A DNA stretch of 64,000 nucleotides from Crocinitomicaceae bacterium (GTDB lineage: Bacteria > Bacteroidota > Bacteroidia > Flavobacteriales_D > Crocinitomicaceae). The DNA lies in the NCBI GenBank assembly GCA_024643725.1, contig JAHEMJ010000007.1, positions 1-64,000 on the forward strand. The letters are read 5' to 3'. The position numbers and the translations under genes were made by a program. Of this stretch, positions 18,539 to 27,270 are shown one piece after another. Numbering within the stretch: position 1 is the stretch's first letter; every line of letters starts with the position of its first letter. The notes below the pieces were generated by a model, which searched no databases, was not told the origin of the DNA, and worked only from the letters and a program-made list of their open reading frames with translations.

Positions 18539-19231
18539 TTATTTTCCCATGCGCGCAACAACGTGCAGACACTCCTCATGTCGTTCAAATGTCGCCCATA
18601 CTTTACAATCGCATTTAAAGCGATACAATATGGAAGCGCTTAACTGTTGTAAATAGTGCAGTTCACACTCCGAAAGTGGCTTTGAAGCAATAAAACGAGA
18701 AAAGGAAAAGTCAAAACTATTGCCGTTTAAATGTGGACTTCTTCGAACGGCAGTTCGATTTCTGCGCACCAGTTTCGATACAGTATAGTGTGTGCGCGTC
18801 ATGGAAGTGACCAATAATTTTGTTCCAGCAAGAGGGGTGTTCATCAAGGAATCTTGAAATGCGGCACCAATTTCGTTTAAGATTTTTTCAGCGTAAGGTG
18901 TCAACACAGCATATGAATAGTTAAACGTGTCCAAGGTATATCCTTGATTTTCGCTGACTAATTTTAATTTTCCGAAGCGAATCATTCGTTGAATTCCCTT
19001 TTTATCAGCCGAAGGTTTTACTCCCTGTTTCACCGAGCGATCCATGTATTCACACAATCGATTATTTAACTTCAAGGCGATGTTTTCTCCATCAAATTTT
19101 GCACAATTGAAAACAGAAGAAGTCTGTTGCTGTGATGATCGGCTGAATCGGTTTGAATGCTGAGGCTTTAAAAGCCCGAATCCAACCAGGACAAAACTAA
19201 TCGTAAGTAAGCTAAAGGAAAAAAACTTCAT
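18539..19231 (-). CDS. DUF5715-type protein with M15-like peptidase motifs
   Basis: A 230-residue exported protein with an N-terminal hydrophobic segment. The C-terminal half has SPHLNGNSFDFSF, which fits the SxHxxGxxxD zinc-binding motif of M15 (VanY-like) peptidases, and ECLHVVAR, which fits the ExxH partner. RTHYTVSKLVRRN just before is typical of DUF5715. It is probably a periplasmic murein peptidase or a relative with that fold. The start is 62 bp from the divergent DUF493 gene. The catalytic role is inferred from motifs only. Confidence 0.7.
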   Translation of the reverse strand: MKFFSFSLLTISFVLVGFGLLKPQHSNRFSRSSQQQTSSVFNCAKFDGENIALKLNNRLCEYMDRSVKQGVKPSADKKGIQRMIRFGKLKLVSENQGYTLDTFNYSYAVLTPYAEKILNEIGAAFQDSLMNTPLAGTKLLVTSMTRTHYTVSKLVRRNRTAVRRSPHLNGNSFDFSFSRFIASKPLSECELHYLQQLSASILYRFKCDCKVWATFERHEECLHVVARMGK

Positions 19232-19281
19232 GTTACTACAAAATTAAAATAATCTTCAAGCTGAGAATGAAAATGCTTGCT

Positions 19282-19289
19282 TAACTTTG
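19282..19289 (+). promoter_or_regulatory. -7 box next to the DUF493 GTG start
   Basis: TAACTTTG fits TAnnTTTG and ends 4 nt before GTG 19294, which suggests a leaderless or nearly leaderless message. The -33 element is not clear. Confidence 0.4.
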
Positions 19290-19293
19290 TGTC

Positions 19294-19557
19294 GTGAGTG
19301 TATTTGATAATTTAAGAGCTCAATTGGAGCAACTAGACTGGCCGAACGTGTACTTATTTAAGTTCATTGTTCCGAACGACAACGAACATATGGCACAAGT
19401 AAGTGCTTTGTTTGATGAGCAAGCGGATATTTCCTATCATCAATCAGGCAAAGGAAACTATGTCAGTGTCAGTGTGAAGGAAGTCATGCTTTCTGTTGAA
19501 GCCATTATCGAAATCTACGAAAAAGCTGCTCAAATTAAAGGTGTAATCTCGTTGTAA
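19294..19557 (+). CDS. DUF493 (YbeD-like) protein
   Basis: An 87-residue protein matching DUF493: LDWPNVYLFKFIVPND near the start, then YHQSGKGNYVSVSVKEVMLSV-type central strands, and a C-terminal helix (IIEIYEKAAQIKGVISL). E. coli YbeD is an ACT-like fold protein of unclear function. It starts with GTG; no in-frame ATG fits. A TAACTTTG box ends only 4 nt before this GTG. The stop codon overlaps the ATG of the next gene (TAATG). Confidence 0.9.
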   Translation: MSVFDNLRAQLEQLDWPNVYLFKFIVPNDNEHMAQVSALFDEQADISYHQSGKGNYVSVSVKEVMLSVEAIIEIYEKAAQIKGVISL

Positions 19558-19925
19558 TGGAAAGAATAATTGAATTTTTGGTGATTACCCTGTTGATTTT
19601 GGTTGCAATTATCGCCTATCGTTACCTATTGAAATATTTATCGAGAGGCAATGTAAATCAGGCCTTATTTTGCGAATTGTATTCATTGGATCACGAACCG
19701 GCTTCTGGAATCGTCAGTTTTTACTTTGTCTGTCCAGAACTGACTCACGTGAGCTTTAACATTTGGAAAGGAGATGAAATTATTCAACAATTGACGAGTA
19801 AGGAGTATGAAAAAGGTGGGCACCTATTGAAATTTCAAACCGATGAAATTGAAAATGGGGTGTATTATTTTGGCATTGAAACGGCCAAGCAAAAAACGCA
19901 AAAGCGTTTCACTATCCAGAATTAA
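19557..19925 (+). CDS. Membrane-anchored protein of unknown function
   Basis: A 122-residue protein I do not recognise. One N-terminal membrane helix (~residues 5-27) is followed by a soluble domain with beta-strand pattern ending GVYYFGIETAKQKTQKRFTIQN, which looks like a small Ig/FlgD-like sandwich with the helix as anchor. It is translationally coupled to DUF493 through TAATG. Its stop codon overlaps that of the convergent barrel protein within TTAA. Confidence 0.7.
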   Translation: MERIIEFLVITLLILVAIIAYRYLLKYLSRGNVNQALFCELYSLDHEPASGIVSFYFVCPELTHVSFNIWKGDEIIQQLTSKEYEKGGHLLKFQTDEIENGVYYFGIETAKQKTQKRFTIQN

Positions 19926-20617
19926 GATTCGCTTTTTGGTTTCTTCACTTTGATTCTTGTACGGTGACCAGAAATCTTATATTTCGATTTATCAAAGTTA
20001 CTTTTGTACCCGTCCGTTTTTTCAATTCGGTAGGTCAAACCAAGGCTGTATTGCATATAATCTGAACTCTTAAACAAATCCGTTAATCCTAATTTCAAGG
20101 TTCCCTGTGCTTGAAGTCCAAGTTTACTGCTCATCCAAAAGGTACATCCAACCGTGAAATTGGCTGTTGGAGAAAATGCCTTCGCTGTATTACGTCGGTC
20201 TGAAGTTCTCAAGGTCATGCCTAATCCTGTTCCAAGGTAAGGATCTAATACTCCTCTGCCCAATTGTTTGTAAAATGAATATTTCAATGCGAAATCCGTG
20301 GAAATCATACTTCCTGTGATTCCCATAGAGTCGTTCACTAATTTCGTCGGATCATATTTTTGATAGCCAATGGCACCTTCAGCACTCCATCCATTGTAAA
20401 TGTATTTATCTACAAAGATGCGGGATGGATATGGTGCACTTTGGAATTGCGAACTAGACAAAGGATTTAACTCATAACCATCATCATCGGTTAACAACCA
20501 AGACGCTCCAAATTGCCAAGCGTAATTATCGCGGTTGGTCATTTTTTTTGTCGGTTGAGCGATGCTTGTTCCAACAAAACAAAAGAGAAAGAAAAGAGAG
20601 AGAATACGAATTGTCAT
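19922..20617 (-). CDS. Outer-membrane beta-barrel protein
   Basis: A 231-residue protein with signal peptide (ends TSIAQ) and a strand pattern typical of small 8-strand porin-like barrels, for example WSAEGAIGYQKYD, LDPYLGTGLGMTL and LTYRIEK. The C-terminal tail is basic (KSKYKISGHRTRIKVKKPKSES) and periplasmic by topology. The function is unknown. A minus-strand -7 box TACTTTTG lies at 20636-20643, 18 nt before the start codon. Confidence 0.75.
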   Translation of the reverse strand: MTIRILSLFFLFCFVGTSIAQPTKKMTNRDNYAWQFGASWLLTDDDGYELNPLSSSQFQSAPYPSRIFVDKYIYNGWSAEGAIGYQKYDPTKLVNDSMGITGSMISTDFALKYSFYKQLGRGVLDPYLGTGLGMTLRTSDRRNTAKAFSPTANFTVGCTFWMSSKLGLQAQGTLKLGLTDLFKSSDYMQYSLGLTYRIEKTDGYKSNFDKSKYKISGHRTRIKVKKPKSES

Positions 20618-20635
20618 GTGTTATTTGTTCTAAAA

Positions 20636-20643
20636 CAAAAGTA
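20636..20643 (-). promoter_or_regulatory. -7 box of the barrel-protein gene
   Basis: Minus-strand TACTTTTG matches TAnnTTTG and lies 18 nt upstream of the start codon. No -33 TTG at the expected distance. Confidence 0.35.
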
Positions 20644-20724
20644 ATTAAATAATAAAGCCGATTTCTTTTCTTTTTTTCAATGAATTGACAAGCAATTGTG
20701 TATTTCTCATTCAAGGAGAATGCC

Positions 20725-20732
20725 TAATTTTG
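20725..20732 (+). promoter_or_regulatory. -7 box of IPExxxVDY-pyk
   Basis: TAATTTTG matches TAnnTTTG and ends 8 nt before ATG 20741, favouring that start over the upstream in-frame ATG at 20720. Confidence 0.4.
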
Positions 20733-20740
20733 AGACGGAT

Positions 20741-21169
20741 ATGGCAAAGGTCAAGAAATACGAATTGGTTTTAGAAGATGAGACAACATTAGAAGTATTT
20801 GGAATCTCCTCTGCATTTGCTGATTACCGCTTGGCTTGGGAGTTAAATCAACGTTTTGATGTTAATTTAGTTAAATCGAATGAAGACTTTGAAATCCGCC
20901 ATCAAAAAACAAAAGAGATTCAATCGTTTCGTTATTTTTCTTTTTTCGATGAGGAAATGTTAACGCGATTCTATTTGATAAAAAATAGACAGGATGCAGG
21001 TATTTTTCACGCCGAACGTCCAATGATTGATTTTTTTCTTGTGCTTCGTGAAAACTATAGCATGAAAAAAGAGGAATTGATGCAAAAACTAAGACAGATC
21101 AATGGATTAGTGGCTGTATTCGATTTCCCGCCAGATGAATTTGAATTGATTGAATACTTAACAAGTTAG
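20741..21169 (+). CDS. IPExxxVDY-family protein
   Basis: About 142 residues. This Bacteroidota-specific family of unknown function is normally found just before pyruvate kinase, as here (1 nt spacing). The body shows YRLAWELNQRFDVNLVKSN and PMIDFFLVLRENYS, where the family name motif is reduced to RPMIDFF. I chose ATG 20741 (MAKVKKYELVLEDE) because a -7 box lies immediately upstream. An in-frame ATG at 20720 has an AAGGAG before it, but Bacteroidota rarely depend on Shine-Dalgarno sites. A role with pyruvate kinase is inference from context. Confidence 0.85.
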   Translation: MAKVKKYELVLEDETTLEVFGISSAFADYRLAWELNQRFDVNLVKSNEDFEIRHQKTKEIQSFRYFSFFDEEMLTRFYLIKNRQDAGIFHAERPMIDFFLVLRENYSMKKEELMQKLRQINGLVAVFDFPPDEFELIEYLTS

Positions 21170-21170
21170 T

Positions 21171-22589
21171 ATGAAAAAAACAAAGATAGTTGCGACCATG
21201 GGTCCTGCTTCTCTTAAACGAGAAGTATTGAAAAACATGATGTTGGAAGGATTAAACGTTTGTCGTTTGAACTTCTCCCATGGATCTTATGACGACCATG
21301 CTGGTGCAGTGGAAATGATTCGTTCCTTAAACGAAGAACTTGGATTAAACGTGGCTATTCTTGCGGATTTGCAGGGACCGAAAATCCGTACAAATGAAAT
21401 GGAAAACAATGGCGTTCCGTTAGAAAATGGACGTGAAATCTTGTTGGTGGTGGACAAAGTCGTTGGGAATTCCGATCGTTTTTCCATCAACTACACCTTA
21501 TTGCCGCGCGAAGTGAAGCCAGGGGAACGCATCCTGTTGGATGACGGGAAAATTGTTCTGGAGGTACGTGAAACGGATGGTAGTTCCACCATTCGTTGCG
21601 AAATCATTCAAGGCGGCATTTTATCCTCTAAAAAAGGGGTAAATTTCCCAAATACGAAAATATCAATGCCTTCTCTTACGGAGAAAGACATCGCAGACTT
21701 AGCATTTGCCTTAGATCATAACGTTGATTGGATTGGACTTTCGTTCGTCCGTTCGCAAGAGGATATTGTGGATTTAAAAGCGCGCATTGCTGCAAAAAAT
21801 CATCATGCGAAGGTGATTGCGAAAATTGAAAAGCCAGAGGCTTTAGAAAACATTGATGGCATCATCGCGGAAAGCGATGGACTCATGGTTGCAAGGGGAG
21901 ATCTTGGTGTGGAGGTTCCATATCAAACCGTTCCTTCCATCCAAAAAATGCTCATTTCTAAGTGTATTTCTTCCGCAAAACCAGTCATCGTTGCTACGCA
22001 AATGATGGAGTCTATGATTGCCAATTTGACGCCAAGTCGTGCGGAGGTAAATGATGTGGCAAATGCCGTGCTCGATGGTGCGGATGCCGTGATGTTAAGC
22101 GGGGAAACTTCTGTTGGAAATTATCCAGTTCAAGTCATTCAAACCATGTCGAATATCATCAAAGAGATGGAAAAACATGGAGCGATGTATAACAAAGAAG
22201 AAATGCCGGTTAAAAACAGTGATCGTTTCATTTCTGATTCCATTTGTTTTAATGCTTGTCGTTTATCCCAACGTGTAGAAGCAAATGCCATCATTACGAT
22301 GTCTTTTTCTGGATACACCGCCTATAAAATTGCGTCACAGCGTCCGAATACGCAAATTTATGTATTCACCAGCAACCGAAAAATATTAACACAATTGAAT
22401 TTAGTTTGGGGAGTTCGTGCATTCTTCTACGACAAACGGATTTCTACCGATCATACCATTGCGGATATTAAGTATTTTATGAAGTCGGAAGGCTATTTAT
22501 CCGTTGGTGATATTGTGATCAACATTGCATCTATTCCATTGGAAGATCTTGGTGCGACGAATATGTTGAAATTGAGCTACGTCGATTAA
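21171..22589 (+). CDS. pyk: Pyruvate kinase
   Basis: A 472-residue enzyme that transfers phosphate from phosphoenolpyruvate to ADP. KTKIVATMGPAS and CRLNFSHGSYDDH open the TIM barrel, AKIEKPEALENIDGI and MVARGDLGVE carry catalytic Lys/Glu/Asp residues, and ANAVLDGADAVMLSGETSVG closes the site. The C-terminal allosteric domain is complete, ending GATNMLKLSYVD. It is co-transcribed with the IPExxxVDY gene 1 nt upstream. Confidence 0.98.
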   Translation: MKKTKIVATMGPASLKREVLKNMMLEGLNVCRLNFSHGSYDDHAGAVEMIRSLNEELGLNVAILADLQGPKIRTNEMENNGVPLENGREILLVVDKVVGNSDRFSINYTLLPREVKPGERILLDDGKIVLEVRETDGSSTIRCEIIQGGILSSKKGVNFPNTKISMPSLTEKDIADLAFALDHNVDWIGLSFVRSQEDIVDLKARIAAKNHHAKVIAKIEKPEALENIDGIIAESDGLMVARGDLGVEVPYQTVPSIQKMLISKCISSAKPVIVATQMMESMIANLTPSRAEVNDVANAVLDGADAVMLSGETSVGNYPVQVIQTMSNIIKEMEKHGAMYNKEEMPVKNSDRFISDSICFNACRLSQRVEANAIITMSFSGYTAYKIASQRPNTQIYVFTSNRKILTQLNLVWGVRAFFYDKRISTDHTIADIKYFMKSEGYLSVGDIVINIASIPLEDLGATNMLKLSYVD

Positions 22590-22645
22590 TTTTCGGCTGA
22601 TTCATCTCAAAAAAAATGCTTAACTTAAAGTAAAGAACAAGTGAG

Positions 22646-24367
22646 ATGGAAAAAAAATGGGTATTTCAACCAAGTGTTGAAAATGAAATAGTTCGAGAAT
22701 TAGCTGAAAAATTAAACGTTGAATCCTTCGTTGCTAGATTGTTGGTCCAGCGTGGACTCCAATCAGAGGCTGCTGCGCGCGCCTTTTTTCGTCCAAGCAT
22801 CGACGATTTGCACGACCCTTTTCTCATGAAGGACATGGATCGCGCCGTTGCTCGGATCAATCAAGCGATTAAAAACAACGAAGGAATTTTACTCTTTGGT
22901 GATTACGATGTTGATGGAACAACAGCTGTTGCACTCATGTATGAGCAATTACTTCCATTTCATGCGCATATTCAGTATTACATTCCGGATCGATACAAAG
23001 AAGGCTATGGATTGAGTCAACAAGGAATTGACTTTGCCTTTACCGAAAACTGTGGACTCATCATCACCTTAGATTGTGGAATCAAGTCCAATACTTTAGT
23101 CGAAGAGGCGAAAAAAAGAGGAATCGATTTTATCATCTGTGACCACCATCAACCTGGAACGGAGTTGCCAGATGCGATTGTATTAGACCCAAAACGAGTC
23201 GATTGCTTATATCCTTTCAAGGAATTGTCTGGATGCGGTGTTGGATTTAAATTGATGCAAGCCCTCTTTATCGATCATGGACAACGCTTTGAAAAATTAT
23301 TTGAAAGTTTGGATTTACTCGCACTGAGTATTGGCGCGGATATCGTTGCTGTTACAGGTGAGAACCGCATTCTGTGTCATTACGGATTGCTTCAGTTGAA
23401 TCAGCATCCAAGATTGGCGTTCCAAGAATTGCTCACTTTGGCAGGAAAGAAACTCCCGTTATCGCTTACAGACGTGGTGTTTGTCATCGCTCCAAGAGTG
23501 AATGCGGCTGGAAGAATTCGCAGTGGTAAAACTGCTGTTGACTGGATGCTTTCCTCAAATGAAGAGGAGATCAAACAATTGGCTCAAGAAATCCACGACG
23601 ACAATACCCTTCGCCGGACAATTGATCAAACAATGACCGAGGAAGCATTGCAACAAATCTCAGCGGATGAGACGCATCCATTGCGTTTCACGAATCTGGT
23701 CTTTCAGGAAGATTGGCACAAAGGCGTCGTTGGAATTGTCGCTTCGCGCATCATGGAAACGCATTATCGTCCAACAATTGTACTCACCTTGTCAAATGGA
23801 CTTGTAACCGGTTCTGCGCGCAGTGTGGGTGCCATCAATTTATATGAAGTATTGGAAGCTTGTGAGGGACATTTAACGCAATTTGGTGGACACCATTACG
23901 CTGCCGGATTAAGCTTGTCCATGGAAAACTTGGATGCATTTCGAGAAGCTTTTGAAAATGAGGTCCAAAATCGACTGAATGGAAAAGCCATTGAAGCGGT
24001 GCAGCACATCGATGTGGAAATTGATTTGAACGACATTCAAACGGAGTGGAACGGCAGACTTCCGCGCATCAAAAAAATCTTGGATGCATTTGAACCCTTT
24101 GGTCCGGGAAACATGAAGCCTGTTTTTTGCACGAAGGAATTGTACGCAACAGATGCCCGTATCTTGAAAGAAAAGCATTTGAAATTGCGTGTTGTTCAAT
24201 CAAATTCAACGTTGGCATTTGATGCCATTGGATTTAATTTGGCAGAGAAGGATGAATACACTTTGAAAGGAATGCCTTTTGACATGGCATATACGCTAGA
24301 AACAAATGAATTCAATGGCAAAACCAATTTGCAATTCAATATAAAGGACATTCGCGCCTCCGAATGA
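22646..24367 (+). CDS. recJ: Single-stranded-DNA-specific exonuclease RecJ
   Basis: A 573-residue 5'-3' ssDNA exonuclease of RecF-type repair. The DHH motifs are intact: FGDYDVDGTTA (motif I), IITLDCGIKS, IICDHHQPG and APRVNAAGRIRSG. The DHHA1 part has QFGGHHYAAGLSL, and the C-terminal OB-fold domain ends with NLQFNIKDIR. It starts 56 nt after pyk with ATG and a GTGAG leader. Confidence 0.97.
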   Translation: MEKKWVFQPSVENEIVRELAEKLNVESFVARLLVQRGLQSEAAARAFFRPSIDDLHDPFLMKDMDRAVARINQAIKNNEGILLFGDYDVDGTTAVALMYEQLLPFHAHIQYYIPDRYKEGYGLSQQGIDFAFTENCGLIITLDCGIKSNTLVEEAKKRGIDFIICDHHQPGTELPDAIVLDPKRVDCLYPFKELSGCGVGFKLMQALFIDHGQRFEKLFESLDLLALSIGADIVAVTGENRILCHYGLLQLNQHPRLAFQELLTLAGKKLPLSLTDVVFVIAPRVNAAGRIRSGKTAVDWMLSSNEEEIKQLAQEIHDDNTLRRTIDQTMTEEALQQISADETHPLRFTNLVFQEDWHKGVVGIVASRIMETHYRPTIVLTLSNGLVTGSARSVGAINLYEVLEACEGHLTQFGGHHYAAGLSLSMENLDAFREAFENEVQNRLNGKAIEAVQHIDVEIDLNDIQTEWNGRLPRIKKILDAFEPFGPGNMKPVFCTKELYATDARILKEKHLKLRVVQSNSTLAFDAIGFNLAEKDEYTLKGMPFDMAYTLETNEFNGKTNLQFNIKDIRASE

Positions 24368-24378
24368 TGATTTTCACG

Positions 24379-24386
24379 TAAATTTG
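24379..24386 (+). promoter_or_regulatory. -7 box six nt before the ribE start
   Basis: TAAATTTG fits TAnnTTTG and ends 6 nt before ATG 24393. No clear -33 element, so it may instead be a chance match in the recJ-ribE gap. Confidence 0.35.
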
Positions 24387-24392
24387 AACACG

Positions 24393-24971
24393 ATGTTTAC
24401 AGGAATTATAGAAGAAATAGGATTGGTGACGGAGATACGTCAGGATGGAGGGAATGTTCATTTCACCATTCAATCCAACTTAAGCAATGAATTGAAAATC
24501 GACCAAAGTGTTGCACACAATGGCTGTTGTTTGACGGTTGTTGAATTGAGTCCAGATCAACACACCGTTACAGCGATTCACGAAACCTTACAGAAGACCA
24601 ATCTCGGATCCTGGAAGGTTGGTTCGAAAATCAATTTAGAGCGCTGCATGAGTTTAAATGGACGTCTCGACGGACACATTGTTCAAGGACATGTTGATGG
24701 ACTAGCACGCTGCGTAGCAATCACGGACGAAAATGGAAGCTGGCGCTATCGATTCTCCTATGAATCATCCTTTGTTACCGTTGAAAAAGGTTCGATAACC
24801 ATTAATGGTACAAGCTTAACAGTGGTTGATTCCGAAGATCAGTCTTTTGCAGTTTGTATTATTCCATACACGTATGAGCACACAAATTTCCACACCTTAG
24901 TAGTAGGTGATGAGGTAAACTTGGAATTTGACATTATTGGTAAATACGTTGCTCGATTGATGAACCGCTAA
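24393..24971 (+). CDS. ribE: Riboflavin synthase, alpha subunit
   Basis: 192 residues; joins two molecules of 6,7-dimethyl-8-ribityllumazine into riboflavin. Two lumazine-binding repeats are visible: the first opens MFTGIIEEIG and has AHNGCCLTV, the second has GRLDGHIVQGHVDG and SITINGTSLTVV. MFTGIIEE is the standard N-terminus, so ATG 24393 is the start. The stop codon overlaps that of the convergent DUF2141 gene within CTAA. Confidence 0.97.
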   Translation: MFTGIIEEIGLVTEIRQDGGNVHFTIQSNLSNELKIDQSVAHNGCCLTVVELSPDQHTVTAIHETLQKTNLGSWKVGSKINLERCMSLNGRLDGHIVQGHVDGLARCVAITDENGSWRYRFSYESSFVTVEKGSITINGTSLTVVDSEDQSFAVCIIPYTYEHTNFHTLVVGDEVNLEFDIIGKYVARLMNR

Positions 24972-25462
24972 TAAAAGTGTAGCGCGATTGTTTGAACATG
25001 TGTTTGGCTTTTTAACACAACAAATTTTGCTTGGTCATAGGAAGGCGGACCAAAGCTTCCCATCGCATTATTCGAGAAAGCAAATCCTTCGGTTGGAATT
25101 CCCAACCAATTTTGGTCAATTTGCTGATTATCATTTTCGTCATGAAATACACCAAACGCATAGGTCCCCGCTGGAATACTATCTAAGGTGAAGCTCATCG
25201 TTGATTGTGCGGGAGTTAAACTGAGGGATGTATATACTTGTGCTGGGTCATTGAAACTCGCTGAATTATTGTAAAGAGCAAAATTGATCTTGCCATTTGT
25301 ATTTTGCATTCCGGATAAATTCACTTGGATTTTCCCAAGTGTATCAACCACATTGTTTGTGTTATCAGGCGGAAGATTGATCGCAGGTGGAGTTACCTTA
25401 TCCTTTTTACAGGAAAAAAGCATCAAACTAACTAGGAAGGGGAGGAGGTAAATTCGTTTCAT
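24968..25462 (-). CDS. DUF2141-family lipoprotein
   Basis: A 164-residue lipoprotein. The signal ends in the lipobox LFSC, followed by a KKDK linker. The DUF2141 domain has KINFALYNN, PAGTYAFGVFHDENDNQQIDQNWLGIPTEGFAFSNN read as PAGTYAFGVFHDEN then GIPTEGFAFSNNA, the typical core of the family. Function unknown; usually predicted to be periplasmic or surface-exposed. It overlaps the convergent ribE by 4 bp. Confidence 0.9.
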   Translation of the reverse strand: MKRIYLLPFLVSLMLFSCKKDKVTPPAINLPPDNTNNVVDTLGKIQVNLSGMQNTNGKINFALYNNSASFNDPAQVYTSLSLTPAQSTMSFTLDSIPAGTYAFGVFHDENDNQQIDQNWLGIPTEGFAFSNNAMGSFGPPSYDQAKFVVLKSQTHVQTIALHFY

Positions 25463-25519
25463 GTTCCCAAATTTTATTCGTTAAGTTACGCAAAAATCAA
25501 ACAGAATTCAAGAAAAACT

Positions 25520-25550
25520 AAAAAAGGCGGATGAGTGATCATCCGCCTTT
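25520..25550 (-). terminator. Intrinsic terminator of the TPR gene
   Basis: GGCGGATGA pairs with TCATCCGCC (9 bp, 4-nt loop); the minus strand continues into six T. It lies 19 nt after the TPR stop codon. Confidence 0.9.
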
Positions 25551-25568
25551 CCTTTGTTTTGAATATTC

Positions 25569-27173
25569 TTATTTAATGCCTAAAGCCTCTTTCGCCTTTG
25601 CATCTGTAGGGTCAATTTGAAGAATCATTTCATAAAAGGATTTTGTTTTAGTTAAATCTTTCGCCTCTGATTTTGCATAGTAATCACACAAGTAACGACA
25701 AGCTTCTAACATCATTCCTTTATTTGATGGTTTCACACGATCTTCTGGTTTCACCAATTCAATGATTTTCTCATAATACGGTTGCGCCGCCCATCGTTCA
25801 TTTTTCGAATCTAATTGGAAATTAGAACGTGCTCTCCATAAGTATGCTGGAGCATAGTTTGGAGAAAGTTGAATAACACGTGCAAATGTTGAATCAGCTA
25901 AGACATAATCTTTGGTCCCAGAATAGATTGCTTTACCAAATTCATATTCTTCTGCAGCTGTTAGCGGAATCAATTTAGCGCGCATGGTGTATAATTCAAT
26001 GGCTTTGTTGAAGTTTTTTGCTTTGAAGTACTTGCTTGCCAACTCAGCTGTTAGCTCTTTAGCTGCGATGTCATTTACCTTGATGGCTTTTTCAAATTCC
26101 AACATTCCTAAGGAGTCTTTTCCTGCTTTGTAGTACAGTGATCCCCTTGTTTTGTAATCTAAATAATTAATCATATTACTCGGAACAATGGCAAAGAAAC
26201 GATTAGAAGCTTCAAGACCTTTACTGATCGCATTGCTGTCCACCGTACACTCCAGATATGAAAATGCTAGCATACGCTCTGTGTAAAAGTTAGAGAAATT
26301 TTTAGCATTTAATTTGGTTACCTCTTCAATTGTTTCACAGTATTGTTTTGCATTGAAAAGAGCGGAAGTATATAAATAACGTGCTTCCATGTTGTTATTT
26401 AAATTCAAGTATTTTTGCCAATCATCGATGGCTGCTTTTTTCTTTCCAAGTAGCATGTTCAATTCTGCATTTGCTCGGTAAGCAGGTGCATAAGTTGAAT
26501 CTTTTAATTTAGCGTCTTTGTACATTTCAAGCGCTTTTTCGGGATTTTGAGCTGCCTGATAAATTTTGGCTACGCGAACAATCCCACGAGCTGATTTAGG
26601 GTTGATATCCAATACCGCTAAGTAGGCTTTAATGGCAGCGCTCGCGTTGTCTTGGGTTTTCGCATACAAGGCATCCCCTTTGATCAATAAGTTGTCTTCG
26701 TTTTTTGGATCCTTTAAAATCGCTTCTTCAATAATCAAAATGGCCTGGTCTAAATCTTTGTTATCAGATTTAATGTAGGTTTTAGCCATTCCACGAATCA
26801 CTTCTGCACGTTTTACCTTGTCTTTTTTTGTTAAAGCCAAGGCTTTCTCGAATTCTACTTTCGCTTCAGCCGTTTTCCCGGTCATCCAAAGTACACGCCC
26901 GTATCCAACATAAGGCATTGCCTTGATTTTGTCCACTTCATACCCTTTGTTCCACATCATTTTCGCAGAATCAGCGATCCCTTTTTCGAAATAACAATCT
27001 CCATAGTAAAAGTAAATTTCACCATTCATTGGATCGGCGTTCACCAATGCGGCGAATTCTTTTAAGGCATCAGCATAACGTTCGTTATCTGTTTTATAAA
27101 TCGCATCTTTCAAGGTTTGACCGAATGTCAAGCTAGAAAAAAATGCCGCTCCGATTAAAAATAAGGTTTTCAT
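25569..27173 (-). CDS. Exported tetratricopeptide-repeat protein
   Basis: A 534-residue protein with signal peptide (ends LTFGQ) and roughly a dozen TPR units across the full length, for example NGEIYFYYGDCYFEKG, AMPYVGYGRVLWMTGK and SARGIVRVAKIYQAAQNPEK. TPRs mediate protein-protein contacts in the periplasm. It is the last gene of the ExbB/TonB/PstS-like cluster but has its own strong promoter. Its role with the TonB system is inference from position, which is repeated in other Bacteroidota. Confidence 0.88.
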   Translation of the reverse strand: MKTLFLIGAAFFSSLTFGQTLKDAIYKTDNERYADALKEFAALVNADPMNGEIYFYYGDCYFEKGIADSAKMMWNKGYEVDKIKAMPYVGYGRVLWMTGKTAEAKVEFEKALALTKKDKVKRAEVIRGMAKTYIKSDNKDLDQAILIIEEAILKDPKNEDNLLIKGDALYAKTQDNASAAIKAYLAVLDINPKSARGIVRVAKIYQAAQNPEKALEMYKDAKLKDSTYAPAYRANAELNMLLGKKKAAIDDWQKYLNLNNNMEARYLYTSALFNAKQYCETIEEVTKLNAKNFSNFYTERMLAFSYLECTVDSNAISKGLEASNRFFAIVPSNMINYLDYKTRGSLYYKAGKDSLGMLEFEKAIKVNDIAAKELTAELASKYFKAKNFNKAIELYTMRAKLIPLTAAEEYEFGKAIYSGTKDYVLADSTFARVIQLSPNYAPAYLWRARSNFQLDSKNERWAAQPYYEKIIELVKPEDRVKPSNKGMMLEACRYLCDYYAKSEAKDLTKTKSFYEMILQIDPTDAKAKEALGIK

Positions 27174-27204
27174 TTTATTGGGTTTTAAAAGTGCTAATCA
27201 ATTT

Positions 27205-27241
27205 GCTTGCCAAAAATAGCTTTGTTTTGTGGCATGACAAA
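27205..27241 (-). promoter_or_regulatory. Canonical Bacteroidota promoter of the TPR gene
   Basis: On the minus strand TTTG (27241-27238), a 19-nt spacer and TATTTTTG (27218-27211) match the consensus exactly. The start codon is 37 nt beyond the -7 box. Confidence 0.75.
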
Positions 27242-27270
27242 AAAAACATCTGAGATTTCGAAAAGATTTA

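Noticed and set aside
20713-20722. AAGGAG before ATG 20720 as the ribosome site of the IPExxxVDY gene
   Set aside because: Bacteroidota seldom use Shine-Dalgarno sites, and the -7 box lies downstream of this ATG, so ATG 20741 is favoured.
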